Part shown: one piece after another, positions 14,850 through 27,700 of the stretch | Layout of the letters: each line of letters opens with the position of its first letter | Numbering within the stretch: position 1 is the stretch's first letter | Assembly (NCBI RefSeq): GCF_014673495.1 | Contig: NZ_CP051006.1 | Coordinates: 5,270,001 to 5,334,000 of the forward strand | Length of the DNA stretch: 64,000 bases | Source: Streptomyces griseofuscus | GTDB taxonomy: Bacteria; Actinomycetota; Actinomycetes; Streptomycetales; Streptomycetaceae | Direction: 5' to 3' | Program-made: the position numbers and the translations under genes | Notes under the pieces: model-generated | The model's database searches: none | The model's input: the letters and a program-made list of their open reading frames with translations, nothing else | Told to the model about the DNA's origin: nothing

Positions 14850-15542
14850 GTGGACATCGTCGTCAAAGGCCGCAAGACCGAGGTGCCCGAGCGGTTCCGC
14901 AAGCACGTGGCCGAGAAGCTGAAGCTGGAGAAGATCCAGAAGCTCGATGGCAAGGTGATCAGCCTCGACGTCGAGGTGTCCAAGGAGCCCAACCCTCGAC
15001 AGGCCGACCGCTGCGACCGGGTGGAGATCACGCTCCGCTCCCGGGGCCCGGTGATCCGGGCGGAGGCAGCGGCCAGCGACCCGTACGCGGCACTCGACAT
15101 GGCGGCGGAAAAGCTGGACGCGCGACTGCGCAAGCAGCACGACAAGCGGTTCTCGCGCCGCGGCGCACGGCGGATCTCGGCGGCGGAGGTCCCCGACCAC
15201 GTCCCGGGCGTGGCGACGCTGAACGGAAACGGCGTCCCGGTGGCGGAGGACGAGACGGACGGAGTGCCGACCACGAGGATCGGCTCGCTGGAGGTCAAGG
15301 GTGAAGGTCCCCTCGTCGTCCGCGAGAAGACCCACGTCGCCTCCCCGATGAGCCTGGACCAGGCCCTCTACGAGATGGAACTGGTCGGCCATGACTTCTA
15401 CTTGTTCGTCGACTCCGAGACGAAGGAGCCGAGCGTCGTCTACCGGCGCCACGCCTACGACTACGGCGTGATCCACCTCAGCACGGATCCGATGGTCGCC
15501 GAGGCGCAGCCCCCAGCGGCAGGGGGCACGCTGGGCGGCTGA
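14850..15542 (+). CDS. hpf: Ribosome hibernation promoting factor, long form
   Basis: The start is GTG 14850 (MDIVVKGRKTEVPERFRKHV) behind GGAACGGAG; the frame is open further upstream but that part has no family similarity. The 230-residue protein has an N-terminal HPF/YfiA domain (1-100, EITLRSRGPVIRAEA, AALDMAAEKLDARLRKQHDK). A linker and the C-terminal dimerisation domain of long HPF follow (about 160-222, VVREKTHVASPMSLDQALYE, HDFYLFVDSET, VVYRRHAYDYGVIHL). Long HPF pairs 70S ribosomes into inactive 100S dimers in stationary phase or stress. The gene is monocistronic. Confidence 0.95.
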   Translation: MDIVVKGRKTEVPERFRKHVAEKLKLEKIQKLDGKVISLDVEVSKEPNPRQADRCDRVEITLRSRGPVIRAEAAASDPYAALDMAAEKLDARLRKQHDKRFSRRGARRISAAEVPDHVPGVATLNGNGVPVAEDETDGVPTTRIGSLEVKGEGPLVVREKTHVASPMSLDQALYEMELVGHDFYLFVDSETKEPSVVYRRHAYDYGVIHLSTDPMVAEAQPPAAGGTLGG

Positions 15543-15747
15543 CCGCCCGGGATCGAAGCCCGACCGGTGCCCCTGGAGCGCGTGTGCGCCCCCGGGGCAC
15601 CAGTGTGCGACCACTTCGCGCCGCGCACGGCGCCTCGGTGTCGTTCCGGCATGAAATCATGGCCGCAAGGGCCCAACCGGTGGGCCGCTGCCTTGGGTTG
15701 GCGATGGCACGGGACCACACAGGCCACAGCCTTCAGGGGGAGGAACG

Positions 15748-16503
15748 ATGGCGGACACCTTCGGACCGATGCGGAGCGAGGAGGCCGACGACACCGACGA
15801 CGGTGTACTCGGCAGGTGCCTCGACGGGGGCTCTTCGCGGGATGAACCGATCAGAGTCCTGGTGGTGGACGACCACGCGCTCTTCAGACGCGGACTGGAG
15901 ATCGTGCTCGCGGCCGAGGAGGACATCCAGGTCGTCGGCGAGGCGGGCGACGGCGCCGAGGCCGTGGACAAGGCCGCCGATCTGCTGCCCGACATCGTGC
16001 TGATGGATGTCCGGATGCCCCGGCGCGGGGGGATCGAGGCGTGCACCTCCATCAAGGAGGTCGCCCCCAGCGCGAAGATCATCATGCTGACGATCAGCGA
16101 CGAGGAGGCCGACCTCTACGACGCGATCAAGGCGGGGGCCACCGGATATCTGCTCAAGGAGATCTCCACCGACGAGGTGGCCACCGCCATTCGCGCGGTC
16201 GCCGACGGGCAGTCGCAGATCAGCCCGTCCATGGCGTCGAAACTCCTCACCGAGTTCAAGTCGATGATCCAGCGCACCGACGAGCGTCGGCTGGTGCCCG
16301 CGCCCCGGTTGACCGACCGTGAACTGGAAGTCCTCAAACTCGTCGCCACGGGGATGAACAACCGGGACATCGCCAAGGAGTTGTTCATCTCCGAGAACAC
16401 CGTGAAGAACCACGTCCGCAACATCCTGGAGAAACTCCAGCTGCACTCCCGGATGGAGGCCGTGGTCTACGCGATGCGGGAGAAGATCCTGGAGATCCGC
16501 TAG
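15748..16503 (+). CDS. NarL/FixJ-family response regulator
   Basis: This 251-residue protein starts at ATG 15748 behind GGGGGAGGAACG. A 33-residue acidic extension precedes a receiver domain (35-150) with DD41-42 and phosphoacceptor D87 in IVLMDVRMPRRGG. A LuxR-type helix-turn-helix follows at about 185-245 (LTDRELEVLKLVATGMNNRD, ISENTVKNHVRNILEKLQLH). No histidine kinase gene is adjacent, so it is an orphan by location. A conserved regulator is found here in other Streptomyces, but its regulon is not evident from the sequence. Confidence 0.92.
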   Translation: MADTFGPMRSEEADDTDDGVLGRCLDGGSSRDEPIRVLVVDDHALFRRGLEIVLAAEEDIQVVGEAGDGAEAVDKAADLLPDIVLMDVRMPRRGGIEACTSIKEVAPSAKIIMLTISDEEADLYDAIKAGATGYLLKEISTDEVATAIRAVADGQSQISPSMASKLLTEFKSMIQRTDERRLVPAPRLTDRELEVLKLVATGMNNRDIAKELFISENTVKNHVRNILEKLQLHSRMEAVVYAMREKILEIR

Positions 16504-16517
16504 CCGCCGGCACCCCC

Positions 16518-17693
16518 TCAGCCGAGGGCGCGGGCGAGTTCCGCGGTGAGCTGGCCGCGCAGAGCGGGGTCGTCCACGCGTTCCACCCGGACGTTCGTGC
16601 AGTTCACCCAGGTGGCGGCCTCCAGCAGCGCCTGGGCGACCGCGGGGGCCGCCCTGGGGCCGTCCAGGGTGACCTGCCGGGCCACCAGGGTGCGGCCCTC
16701 CCGAGCCGGGTCGACCCGCCCGACAAGACGGCCGCCCGCGAGCACCGGCATGGCGAAGTAGCCGTACACCCGCTTGGGCTTGGGGGTGTACGCCTCCAGA
16801 CGGTGGGTGAAGCCGAAGATCCGTTCCGTGCGCGCCCGTTCCCAGATCAGCGAGTCGAACGGCGAGAGCAGGGTGGTGCGGTGGCGGCCGCGCGGCGGGG
16901 TCGCCAGGGCCGCCGGATCCGCCCAGGCCGGCTTGCCCCAGCCCGCCACCTCGACCGGCACCAGACCCGAGTCCGCGAGCACCGCGTCCACCTGCTCGCC
17001 CCTCAGCCGGTGATAGTCGGCGATGTCCGAGCGGGTGCCCACGCCCAGGGAATCGCCGGCCAGCCGGACCAGGCGGCGCAGGCACTCGGCGTCGTCCAGC
17101 TCGTCGTGCAGCAGCGCGGTGGGGACGGCGCGCTCGGCGAGGTCGTACACCCGCTTCCAGCCGCGGCGTTCGACGCACACCACCTCGCCGTACATCAGCG
17201 CCCGTTCGACCGCGACCTTGGTGCCGGACCAGTCCCACCACTCGCTGGTGCGCTTGGCGCCGCCCAGTTCGGTCGCGGTCAGCGGGCCCTCGGTGCGCAG
17301 TTGCTTGACGACCTGCTCGTAGACCCCGTCCGGGAGTTCGTGGTTCCAGTGCGGGCGGTTGCGGTAGGCGCGGCGGCGGAAGGCGAAGTGCGGCCACTCC
17401 TCGACGGGCAGCAGACAGGCGGCGTGCGACCAGTACTCGAAGGCGTGCGTGTCCTTCCAGTAGGCGTCCTCCACCGTGGTGCGGCGGACGGCGCCGAGGC
17501 GGGCGTACGGCACCAGTTCGTGCGACCGGGCGAGGACGGAGATCGTGTCGAGCTGGACCGCGCCGAGGTGGCGCAGCACCCCGCGCACCCCGGCCCGCCG
17601 GTCGGGCGCGCCCAGCAGGCCCTGGGCCCGCAGGGCGATACGGCGGGCGTCGTCCGCGGTGAGCGTGATGGTCGGGCGCGGCAGGGTCGTCAT
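16518..17693 (-). CDS. Winged-helix DNA-binding protein, YcaQ/AlkZ-like
   Basis: The 391-residue protein is read from ATG 17693; the open frame extends further upstream without family signal. Features are LTADDARRIALRAQGLLG at the start, VLRHLGAVQLDTISVLARSHEL, LLPVEEWPHFAFRRRAYRNR, LLSPFDSLIWERARTERIFGF and RVYGYFAMPVLAGGRLVGRVD. These belong to the HTH_42 family, whose characterised members AlkZ and YcaQ are DNA glycosylases acting on alkylated or cross-linked bases. QLDTISVLARSHE corresponds to the catalytic QxD motif with Q and D present. DNA repair is likely. It converges with the response-regulator gene. Confidence 0.85.
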   Translation of the reverse strand: MTTLPRPTITLTADDARRIALRAQGLLGAPDRRAGVRGVLRHLGAVQLDTISVLARSHELVPYARLGAVRRTTVEDAYWKDTHAFEYWSHAACLLPVEEWPHFAFRRRAYRNRPHWNHELPDGVYEQVVKQLRTEGPLTATELGGAKRTSEWWDWSGTKVAVERALMYGEVVCVERRGWKRVYDLAERAVPTALLHDELDDAECLRRLVRLAGDSLGVGTRSDIADYHRLRGEQVDAVLADSGLVPVEVAGWGKPAWADPAALATPPRGRHRTTLLSPFDSLIWERARTERIFGFTHRLEAYTPKPKRVYGYFAMPVLAGGRLVGRVDPAREGRTLVARQVTLDGPRAAPAVAQALLEAATWVNCTNVRVERVDDPALRGQLTAELARALG

Positions 17694-17742
17694 GCCCCGG
17701 ACGATAGAGGGTGCCACTGACAGTCCCGTCCTGAGGTGCGGT

Positions 17743-18315
17743 TCACCGAGCCGGCCCCGGCAGGTAGGGGGCGGTGGACGGCAGGCCGAGGTCCGAGGGC
17801 AGCAGGGAGGCGATCCAGCAGTCCCGGCGCACCCCCTTGTTGTTGATGGCGGAGCGCAGGGTGCCCTCCAGGGTGAAGCCCGCGCGTTCGGCGACCCCGC
17901 GCGAGCCGTGGTTGCCGACCTCGGCGCGCCACTCGACCCGGTCGACGCCCAGGTCGGTGAAGATCCAGCGGCAGGCGGCGAGCACGGCCTCCGTGACATG
18001 GCCGAGGCCGCGGTGCTCCTTGGTGGCCCAGAAACCGACCTCCGCGGCCGCGGGGGCGCGCATGGTCAGGCTGAGCATGCCGGCCAGCTCCCCGCCGGCG
18101 AGGAAGATCCCCCAGGTGAACATCGAACCGTGCGCCCAGCCGCCCGGGACCATCTCCTCCGTGAAGCCGCGCGCGTGCTCGGGCAGGTACGGGGAGGGGA
18201 TCGTGGTCCAGCGCTGGATGTCGGGGTCCTGGGCGGCCTCGTACACCGCCTCGGTGTCGGCCGGTCCGACGGCACGCAGACGAAGACGGCCGGTGGTGAG
18301 CGTGACGGGTTCCAT
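17743..18315 (-). CDS. GNAT-family N-acetyltransferase (RimJ/RimL-like)
   Basis: The 190-residue protein starts at ATG 18315 (MEPVTLTTGRLRLRAVGPAD). It shows the RimJ-like GNAT pattern: an N-terminal TxRLxLR motif, central strands EVGFWATKEHRGLGHVTEA with the acetyl-CoA pyrophosphate loop, CRWIFTDLGVDRVEWRAEV, and NHGSRGVAERAGFTLEGTL at the C-terminal half. It probably acetylates a protein N-terminus or small amine; the substrate cannot be deduced. It is divergent from secA with a 253-bp spacer. Confidence 0.85.
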   Translation of the reverse strand: MEPVTLTTGRLRLRAVGPADTEAVYEAAQDPDIQRWTTIPSPYLPEHARGFTEEMVPGGWAHGSMFTWGIFLAGGELAGMLSLTMRAPAAAEVGFWATKEHRGLGHVTEAVLAACRWIFTDLGVDRVEWRAEVGNHGSRGVAERAGFTLEGTLRSAINNKGVRRDCWIASLLPSDLGLPSTAPYLPGPAR

Positions 18316-18568
18316 CGGGCGATTCTGCTCGTACCGCCCGGCAAGGGCCATCGGTTTCCGCGATCCGTGAGCGCGCGATCACATTTCGCACAAATCCCTG
18401 CGCCGATGCGGCACTATCCGCATATCGCGTCCGTTGTTCCTGTGAAGCAGCGGCCGGGGTACCAGGCACTCCCGGCGCGGCGGGGTCCTCGCATACGATG
18501 GCCGTTGCTCAGTACGTCACATGGAAACCCGACCGTCCCAGGCCCGACCGGCAAGGAGACCAGCCCCC

Positions 18569-21382
<2,814 letters not shown>

Positions 21383-21396
21383 CGCGCACTCCGTGA

Positions 21397-21427
21397 GGGG
21401 GCCGGGTTCCTTTGGAGCCCGGTCCCC
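21397..21427 (+). terminator. secA terminator
   Basis: A 14-bp stem with one mismatch and one wobble pair (21397-21410 with 21414-21427, loop TTT), followed by TTCGCG, lies 14 bases after the secA stop. It is a good intrinsic-terminator candidate. Confidence 0.7.
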
Positions 21428-21468
21428 TTCGCGTTGCCGGTCTCTTGTGAAGCCGCCGGTCGCTAGTG

Positions 21469-21519
21469 AAGGGGCGCGGGGAACGGCGCGAGCGGCCACG
21501 ACGGAGCCGCACCCGGCGG
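21469..21519. repeat. Dispersed Streptomyces intergenic repeat, copy A
   Basis: The segment begins AAGGGGCGCGGGGAACGGCG and continues with GCGGCCACGACGGAGCCGC, which itself forms a GCGGC/GCCGC hairpin. Two further variants lie at 31408-31463 and 39031-39073. This is the familiar intergenic repeat scattered through Streptomyces chromosomes. Here it separates secA from the convergent Rv3235-like gene. Confidence 0.6.
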
Positions 21520-21540
21520 CGCGCGGGAGTGCCCGCCCGG

Positions 21541-22050
21541 CTACGGCATGGGCCGCGGGCCCGTTTCCACCGCTGTGCAGCGCCAGCGCAGGTCCGCGCC
21601 CCGTTCGAGGCGGAAGGCCAGGGCGCGGAGCCGGCTGCCCGCCCCGATGCGGGCGAAGACCTCCAGCGCGCCCTCGCCTGCGACGTAGTAGCCGATGTCG
21701 CGGACGACCGGCCGGGCGGCGCCCCGGGTGCGCAGGGGACCCTCGGCGGCGAGGCGGGCCAGGTCGTCGTAGGCGCGGCCCGCGGTGTGGCGGAGCATCC
21801 AGTGGACCGGGCGCTGACCACTGAGGACGGCCACCAGACGGTCCGCGAAGAGGTCCGTGGGGCGAGTGGGCCGGGCGGGCTCCTGAGGGGCCGTACGGGG
21901 CGGCTGGGGGCGTGCCGGGCGGGTGGTCGCGGTCGTACGGCTGTCGGCGGCCGCCCGGCGGGAGCCAGAGGAGGGGCGGCGGGTGTCGTGGCGGGTCGGC
22001 GGGCGGTGCCGGGGGCGGGGGTGAGGGGTGCGGCTCATGACCTTGTTCAT
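21541..22050 (-). CDS. Rv3235-family protein
   Basis: The 169-residue protein starts at ATG 22050; ATG 22038 (MSRTPH) is an alternative. The first 65 residues are Arg/Pro/Thr-rich and probably disordered. The C-terminal 100 residues are a small folded domain (DLFADRLVAVLSGQRPVHWMLRH, RAYDDLARLAAEG, DIGYYVAGEGALEVFARI, LRALAFRLERGADLRWRC). This is the Rv3235/DUF6459-type domain conserved next to secA in actinobacteria. The function is unknown; genomic association suggests a link to secretion or cell division, which is inference only. Confidence 0.8.
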   Translation of the reverse strand: MNKVMSRTPHPRPRHRPPTRHDTRRPSSGSRRAAADSRTTATTRPARPQPPRTAPQEPARPTRPTDLFADRLVAVLSGQRPVHWMLRHTAGRAYDDLARLAAEGPLRTRGAARPVVRDIGYYVAGEGALEVFARIGAGSRLRALAFRLERGADLRWRCTAVETGPRPMP

Positions 22051-22338
22051 GGGGGTCCCCGTTCGACGGCCCGGCGGATACCGGGCGGTAACTAGGTGGT
22101 GGGGATCTTGTACGGGGCCGGGGACCGCGCGGCAAGGACGTGGGCGGTGGTGGCGAGGGGCCGAGGGGATTCACCCTCCGGGGGGATGGACAGAGGGCTG
22201 AGCCCCGAGATCATGCGGGTGCCCCGGGTGAAGTACGACGTACGGGGCTGACACTTACGGGGTGTGGGCAGGGACTCGAAAGGGGACAGCCGCACGTATC
22301 CTGAAGCCCCCCGGAACGACCAGGAAAGAGCGGCGAGC

Positions 22339-22842
22339 ATGCGCGTCTACGTCCCCCTGACCCTCCCCGGTCTCGCCGAGGCGCACAGGACGGGTGAGCT
22401 GGGGGCCGGCCCCTTCACCGGGTACGCCGTCACGCCCGCCCTGCGCGCCTGGTACCGCTCCGACGACGTCGAGGAACTGGAGTACGCCGCGCTCGGCCGG
22501 GCCGCGCTGGCCTCCCTGCGCCTGCTCGCGGCCGACGAGGACGCGCCGCGGCGCCGGATCGTGGTGGCCGTGGACGTGGCCGACGGCGCGGTCACGGCCG
22601 CGTCCGACGGCGGGGCCGAGCCGGGCGAGGTGAGCGTGAAGGTGACCGTGCCGCTCGCCAAAGCGGCGGCGGTCCACGCCGACGCCGACGACGCCGAGCG
22701 GGACGTGACCGCGGCGGCGCGGGCGCTGGCGGCGGCGGACGGCGGGGACGAGGCGGCGCAGACCACCGTGGACGAGGCGGAGGACCATGAGCTGCTGTGG
22801 TTCGCCACACAGGAGCTCCCCAACCTCCTCGGGCGGGCCTGA
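22339..22842 (+). CDS. DUF6912-type conserved actinobacterial protein
   Basis: ATG 22339 opens a 167-residue protein beginning MRVYVPLTLPGLAEA. The body contains YAVTPALRAWYRSDDVEELE, YAALGRAALASLRLL, RRRIVVAVDVADGAV, an acidic alanine-rich stretch (AADGGDEAAQTTVDEAEDHE) and the end LLWFATQELPNLL. The same short protein lies near secA in many Streptomyces and is annotated as DUF6912. No catalytic motif is visible. It is 57 bases upstream of the HAD hydrolase gene and probably co-transcribed with it. Confidence 0.75.
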   Translation: MRVYVPLTLPGLAEAHRTGELGAGPFTGYAVTPALRAWYRSDDVEELEYAALGRAALASLRLLAADEDAPRRRIVVAVDVADGAVTAASDGGAEPGEVSVKVTVPLAKAAAVHADADDAERDVTAAARALAAADGGDEAAQTTVDEAEDHELLWFATQELPNLLGRA

Positions 22843-22899
22843 CCAGGCAGGATCGGCCGACCTCCGGGATTGTCAGTGGGGGCGGGTACGGTCTTGGGC

Positions 22900-23568
22900 A
22901 TGGGGAAGCACGCACGCGCGCACATCGTCTGGGACTGGAACGGCACGCTGTTCCATGACAACGAGGCGATCATCGAGGCGACCAACGCCGCCTTCGCGGA
23001 GCTGGGCCTGGCGCCGATCACGCTGGAGCAGTACCGCGCGCTGTACTGCGTGCCGGTGCCGAAGTTCTACGAGCGGCTGATGGGGCGGCTGCCGAGCCAG
23101 GCCGAGTGGGAGCTGATGGACGGGATATTCCATCAGCGGTACACGGAGCGGCGGGCGCGGTGCGCGCTGACCGAGGGGGCGGCTGAGCTGCTCCGCGGAT
23201 GGCGGACGGCGGGGCACAGCCAGTCGCTGCTGAGCATGTACGGACACGAGGAACTGGTGCCGCTCGTGCGGGGGTTCGGGATCGAGGAGCAGTTCGTGCG
23301 CGTCGACGGGCGGACGGGGCCGTCCGGCGGGAGCAAGGCGGAGCACATGGTGCGGCATCTGTCGTGGCTCACCGGAGCGGTGGAGCCGGGGCGGACCGTG
23401 GTGATCGGGGACGCGGCGGACGACGCGGTCGCGGCGCGCCATGTGGGGGCCGGTGCGGTGCTGTACACCGGCGGGTCGCACAGCAGGGCCAGCCTGGAGG
23501 AGGTCGGCGTCCCGGTGGTGGACACGCTGGCGGAGGCGGTGGAGGTCGCACAGCGAATAGCCGTGTGA
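22900..23568 (+). CDS. HAD-family hydrolase (phosphatase)
   Basis: The 222-residue protein is taken from ATG 22900 (MGKHARAHIVWDWNGTLFHDN). Motif I is DWNGTL, where the usual second Asp is Asn (DxNxT), as in a subset of HAD phosphatases. The helical cap follows (LAPITLEQYRALYCVPVPKF, ERLMGRLPSQAEWELMDG), and motif IV is TVVIGDAADDAVAARHVGAG near the end. It resembles phosphoglycolate-phosphatase-like enzymes acting on a small phosphorylated metabolite. The substrate is unknown. Confidence 0.88.
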   Translation: MGKHARAHIVWDWNGTLFHDNEAIIEATNAAFAELGLAPITLEQYRALYCVPVPKFYERLMGRLPSQAEWELMDGIFHQRYTERRARCALTEGAAELLRGWRTAGHSQSLLSMYGHEELVPLVRGFGIEEQFVRVDGRTGPSGGSKAEHMVRHLSWLTGAVEPGRTVVIGDAADDAVAARHVGAGAVLYTGGSHSRASLEEVGVPVVDTLAEAVEVAQRIAV

Positions 23569-23585
23569 GGGGGCCTGCGCGGGTC

Positions 23586-24152
23586 TCAGTTCACCGGCGC
23601 CTTCGTCCGCAGCACCTTGATGAACTCCCGCATCCAGGACGGGTGGTCCGGCCAGGCCCGCGCGGAGACCAGTGTGCCGTCCGTCACCGTCTCCGTGTCC
23701 TGGAAGCTCGCGCCCGCGGCCTGCATGTCGGGTTCCAGGGCCGGGTAGGCCGTGACACGGCGGCCGCGCAGGGTGTCGATCGCGGCGGTGAGCAGCGGGC
23801 CGTGGCAGATCTGGGCGACCGGCTTGTCCGCGTCGAAGAAGGCCTTGAGGATCTTGCGCAGTTCGGGATCGTTGCGCAGATACTCGGGGGCCCGGCCGCC
23901 GGGGATGACCAGGGCGACGTACCCGCCGGGGTCCACCTCGGCGAAGGAGAGGTCGGCCGGCCAGGTGTACCCGGGCTTCTCGGTGTACGTGTCGTAACCG
24001 GGCTCGAAGTCGTGCACCACGAAGCGCAGCGTCTTGCGGGAGGGGGCCGCGATGTCGACGTCGTAGCCCTCCTCGCGCAGCCGCTGGTAGGGGTACATGA
24101 CCTCCAGGGACTCCGCGGCGTCGCCGGTGACGATGAGGATCTTCGCGGGCAT
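23586..24152 (-). CDS. DJ-1/PfpI-family protein
   Basis: The 188-residue protein has the PfpI fold signature: AKILIVTGDAAESLEVMYPY, VALVIPGGRAPEYLR, and a nucleophile elbow AQICHGPLLTAA with Cys116 followed by His117. Members act as glyoxalases, deglycases or stress proteins, and some were once called proteases. It converges with the HAD hydrolase gene and stands alone on the minus strand. The exact activity is not inferable. Confidence 0.88.
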   Translation of the reverse strand: MPAKILIVTGDAAESLEVMYPYQRLREEGYDVDIAAPSRKTLRFVVHDFEPGYDTYTEKPGYTWPADLSFAEVDPGGYVALVIPGGRAPEYLRNDPELRKILKAFFDADKPVAQICHGPLLTAAIDTLRGRRVTAYPALEPDMQAAGASFQDTETVTDGTLVSARAWPDHPSWMREFIKVLRTKAPVN

Positions 24153-24739
24153 GTCGGCGCTCCTCGGGACGGACGGGGACGGACGGGGACGGACCCCTCG
24201 GCCGGACCCCCGGGGTCGTAGCTCTCAGGGTGCGGCGGAAGAGGCGGGGCCGCTACCCCACCCCGCCTACCACCTGGCCGAATCCGGTTACGCCACCCGG
24301 GCGGCCTCCGATGCTGTGCAGAACGTCAAACTTTGACCCCCTGTTTTGTACACATACGGCTCATGACGGTTCCGGGGTGAGGGGCGATAGCCTTGTGGCG
24401 TGATCAGCGCGATAGCTCGCGGGAGCGATCAGGCTCCCGCCCTGCGCCCGGGTTGCACGGAGGACCTCCGTGACCGGGCGGCGGTCGCTGGTCCGCGCGG
24501 GCGGGACGGGGGCGCCGCAGCCCCCAGGACGCCGAGGCCGGCCCGGAACACGACGGTGCCGAGAGCAGCGTCACATCCCGTGGTCGTGTCGGAAATGGCC
24601 GAATACCCCCCGCTCATCTCACCTGTCGGCATAGCGTCGGAACGGACCGGAAACTCCGGGCCGTGGCGTCGAGCCGCAGGGGAAGAGCCAGTACTTCCTT
24701 CTACGTCACGCAACGGCGCGCGACAGGAGCCAGAGGACA
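24153..24739. other. 587-bp intergenic region upstream of gdh
   Basis: No gene with coding character is visible. The stretch 24166-24194 is a short tandem repeat of GGGGACGGAC (about three units) next to the PfpI start. A 13-bp palindrome at 24325-24337 overlaps a possible -35 (listed separately). The remainder reaches the gdh ribosome-binding site, GAGCCAGAGGAC. Confidence 0.6.
24325..24360 (+). promoter_or_regulatory. Palindrome and possible gdh promoter
   Basis: GTCAAACTTTGAC (24325-24337) is a perfect 6-bp inverted repeat around one base. It overlaps TTGACC (24333-24338), a possible -35; 16 bases on is a weak TACGGC. If used, the leader would be about 375 bases. The palindrome is certain, the promoter tentative. 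Confidence 0.35.
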
Positions 24740-27700
24740 ATGCAGACCAAGCTGGACGAAGCCAAGGCCGAGATGCTCGAACGGGCCGCTCGGGTAGCTG
24801 AGAACAGCCCGGTCGGGGGGAACCTACCGACCGGGTCGACGGGCGAGGGCTCCCCGGACACCCCGGACAGTGAGTCAACCCTCGCGTTCCTCCAGCGCTA
24901 CTACCTGCACACCGCACCGGAAGACCTCACCGACCGCGACCCGGTGGACGCCTTCGGTGCCGCGGTCTCGCACTACCGCCTGGCCGAGAGCCGCCCCCAG
25001 GGCACCGCGAACGTCCGGGTGCACACCCCGACGGTCGAGGAGAACGGCTGGACGTGCAGCCACACGGTCGTCGAGGTCGTGACCGACGACATGCCGTTCC
25101 TGGTCGACTCCGTCACCAATGAGCTGACCCGGGGCGGGCGCGGCATCCATGTCGTGATCCACCCCCAGTTCGTGGTCCGCCGCGACATCACCGGCAAGCT
25201 GCTGGAGATCCTGCCGACCCCGGCCACCTCCGTCGACCCCGCCGAGCTGCCGCACGACGCGCACATCGAGTCGTGGATCCACGTCGAGATCGACCGCGAG
25301 ACCGACCGCGCCGACCTCAAGCAGATCACCTCCGACCTGCTGCGCGTCCTGTCCGACGTCCGTGAGGCCGTCGAGGACTGGGACAAGATGCGGGAGGCGG
25401 CGGCCCGGGTCGCCGACGAGCTGGGGAGCGAGCCGGTCCCGGCCGACCTGCCGAAGGCCGAGGTCGAGGAGGCCCGCGAGCTGCTGCGCTGGCTCGCCAC
25501 CGACCACTTCACCTTCCTGGGCTTCCGCGAGTACGAACTGCGCGGCGACGACACCCTGGCCGCCGTGCCCGGCACCGGCCTCGGCATCCTGCGCTCCGAC
25601 CCGCAGCACGCCGAGGACGACCAGCACCCGGTCAGCCCCTCCTTCGAGCGGCTGCCGGCCGACGCCCGCGCCAAGGCCCGCGAGCACAAGCTGCTGGTGC
25701 TGACCAAGGCGAACAGCCGGGCCACCGTGCACCGGCCGTCGTACCTGGACTACATCGGCGTCAAGAAGTTCGACAAGGACGGCAATGTCGTCGGGGAGCG
25801 CCGCTTCCTCGGTCTGTTCTCCTCGGCCGCCTACACCGAGTCGGTGCGCCGGGTCCCGGTGATCCGCCGCAAGGTCGCCGAGGTCCTCGACCGCGCCGGG
25901 TTCTCGCCCAACAGCCACGACGGCCGCGATCTGCTCCAGATCCTGGAGACGTACCCGCGTGACGAGCTGTTCCAGACGCCGGCCGCCGAGCTCCAGTCGA
26001 TCGTCACCAGCGTGCTCTACCTCCAGGAGCGCCGCCGGCTGCGCCTGTACCTGCGCCAGGACGAGTACGGCCGCTACTACTCGGCCCTCGTCTACCTGCC
26101 GCGCGACCGCTACACCACCGGCGTGCGCCTGCGGATCATCGACATCCTGAAGGAGGAGCTCGGCGGCACCAACGTCGACTTCACCGCCTGGAACACCGAG
26201 TCGATCCTGTCCCGGCTGCACTTCGTCGTCCGCGTCCCGCAGGGCACCGAGCTGCCCGAGCTGTCGGACGCCGACAAGGACCGTATCGAGACCCGCCTGG
26301 TCGAGGCCGCCCGCTCCTGGGTGGACGGATTCACCGAGGCGCTCAACGCCGAGCTGGGCGAGGAGCGCGCCGCAGAGCTGCTGCGCCGCTACACCAACGC
26401 CTTCCCCGAGGGCTACAAGGCCGACCACACCCCGCGCGCGGCCGTGGCCGACCTGGTGCACCTGGAGCGGCTGACCGAGGAGCCGGGCAACGACTTCGCG
26501 CTGAGCCTGTACGAGCCGGTCGGCGCCGCCCCCGACGAGCGCCGCTTCAAGATCTACCGCAAGGGTGCCTCCGTCTCCCTGTCCGCCGTGCTGCCGGTCC
26601 TCCAGCGCATCGGCGTCGAGGTCGTGGACGAGCGGCCGTACGAGCTGCGCTGCTCGGACCGCACCACCGGCTGGATCTACGACTTCGGACTGCGCATCCC
26701 CAAGTCGCCCGCCGGCGGCGACTACCTGGGCGACGACGGCCGTGAGCGCTTCCAGGAGGCGTTCGCCGCGACCTGGACCGGTCGCGCCGAGAACGACGGC
26801 TTCAACTCCCTCGTGCTCAGCGCCGGACTGAACTGGCGCGAGGCGATGGTGCTGCGCGCCTACGCCAAGTACCTGCGCCAGGCCGGTTCGACCTTCTCGC
26901 AGGACTACATGGAGGACACCCTCCGCAACAACGTCCACACCACCCGGCTGCTCGTCTCCCTGTTCGAGGCGCGGATGTCGCCGGAGCGGCAGCAGGCCGG
27001 CGTGGAGCTGACGGACGCGCTGCTGGAGGAGCTGGACGCGGCCCTGGACCAGGTGGCGAGCCTGGACGAGGACCGCATCCTGCGCTCCTTCCTGACCGTC
27101 ATCAAGGCGACCCTGCGGACCAACTTCTTCCAGCGGCGCCCCGACGGCCACCCCCACGACTACGTGTCGATGAAGTTCGACCCGCAGGCCATCCCGGACC
27201 TGCCCGCGCCGCGCCCGGCCTTCGAGATCTGGGTGTACTCGCCGCGGGTCGAGGGCGTGCACCTGCGCTTCGGCAAGGTCGCGCGCGGTGGTCTGCGCTG
27301 GTCCGACCGGCGGGAGGACTTCCGTACCGAGATCCTCGGCCTGGTCAAGGCGCAGATGGTGAAGAACACCGTCATCGTGCCGGTCGGCGCCAAGGGCGGC
27401 TTCGTCGCCAAGCAGCTGCCGGACCCGGCGCAGGACCGGGACGCGTGGCTCGCGGAGGGCGTCGCCAGCTACAAGACGTTCATCTCGGCGCTGCTGGACA
27501 TCACCGACAACATGGTCGGCGGCGAGGTCGTCCCGCCCAAGGACGTGGTGCGGCACGACGGCGACGACACGTACCTGGTCGTCGCTGCCGACAAGGGCAC
27601 CGCCACCTTCTCCGACATCGCCAACGGGGTCGCCGAGAAGTACAACTTCTGGCTCGGCGACGCCTTCGCCTCCGGTGGTTCGGCGGGTTACGACCACAAG

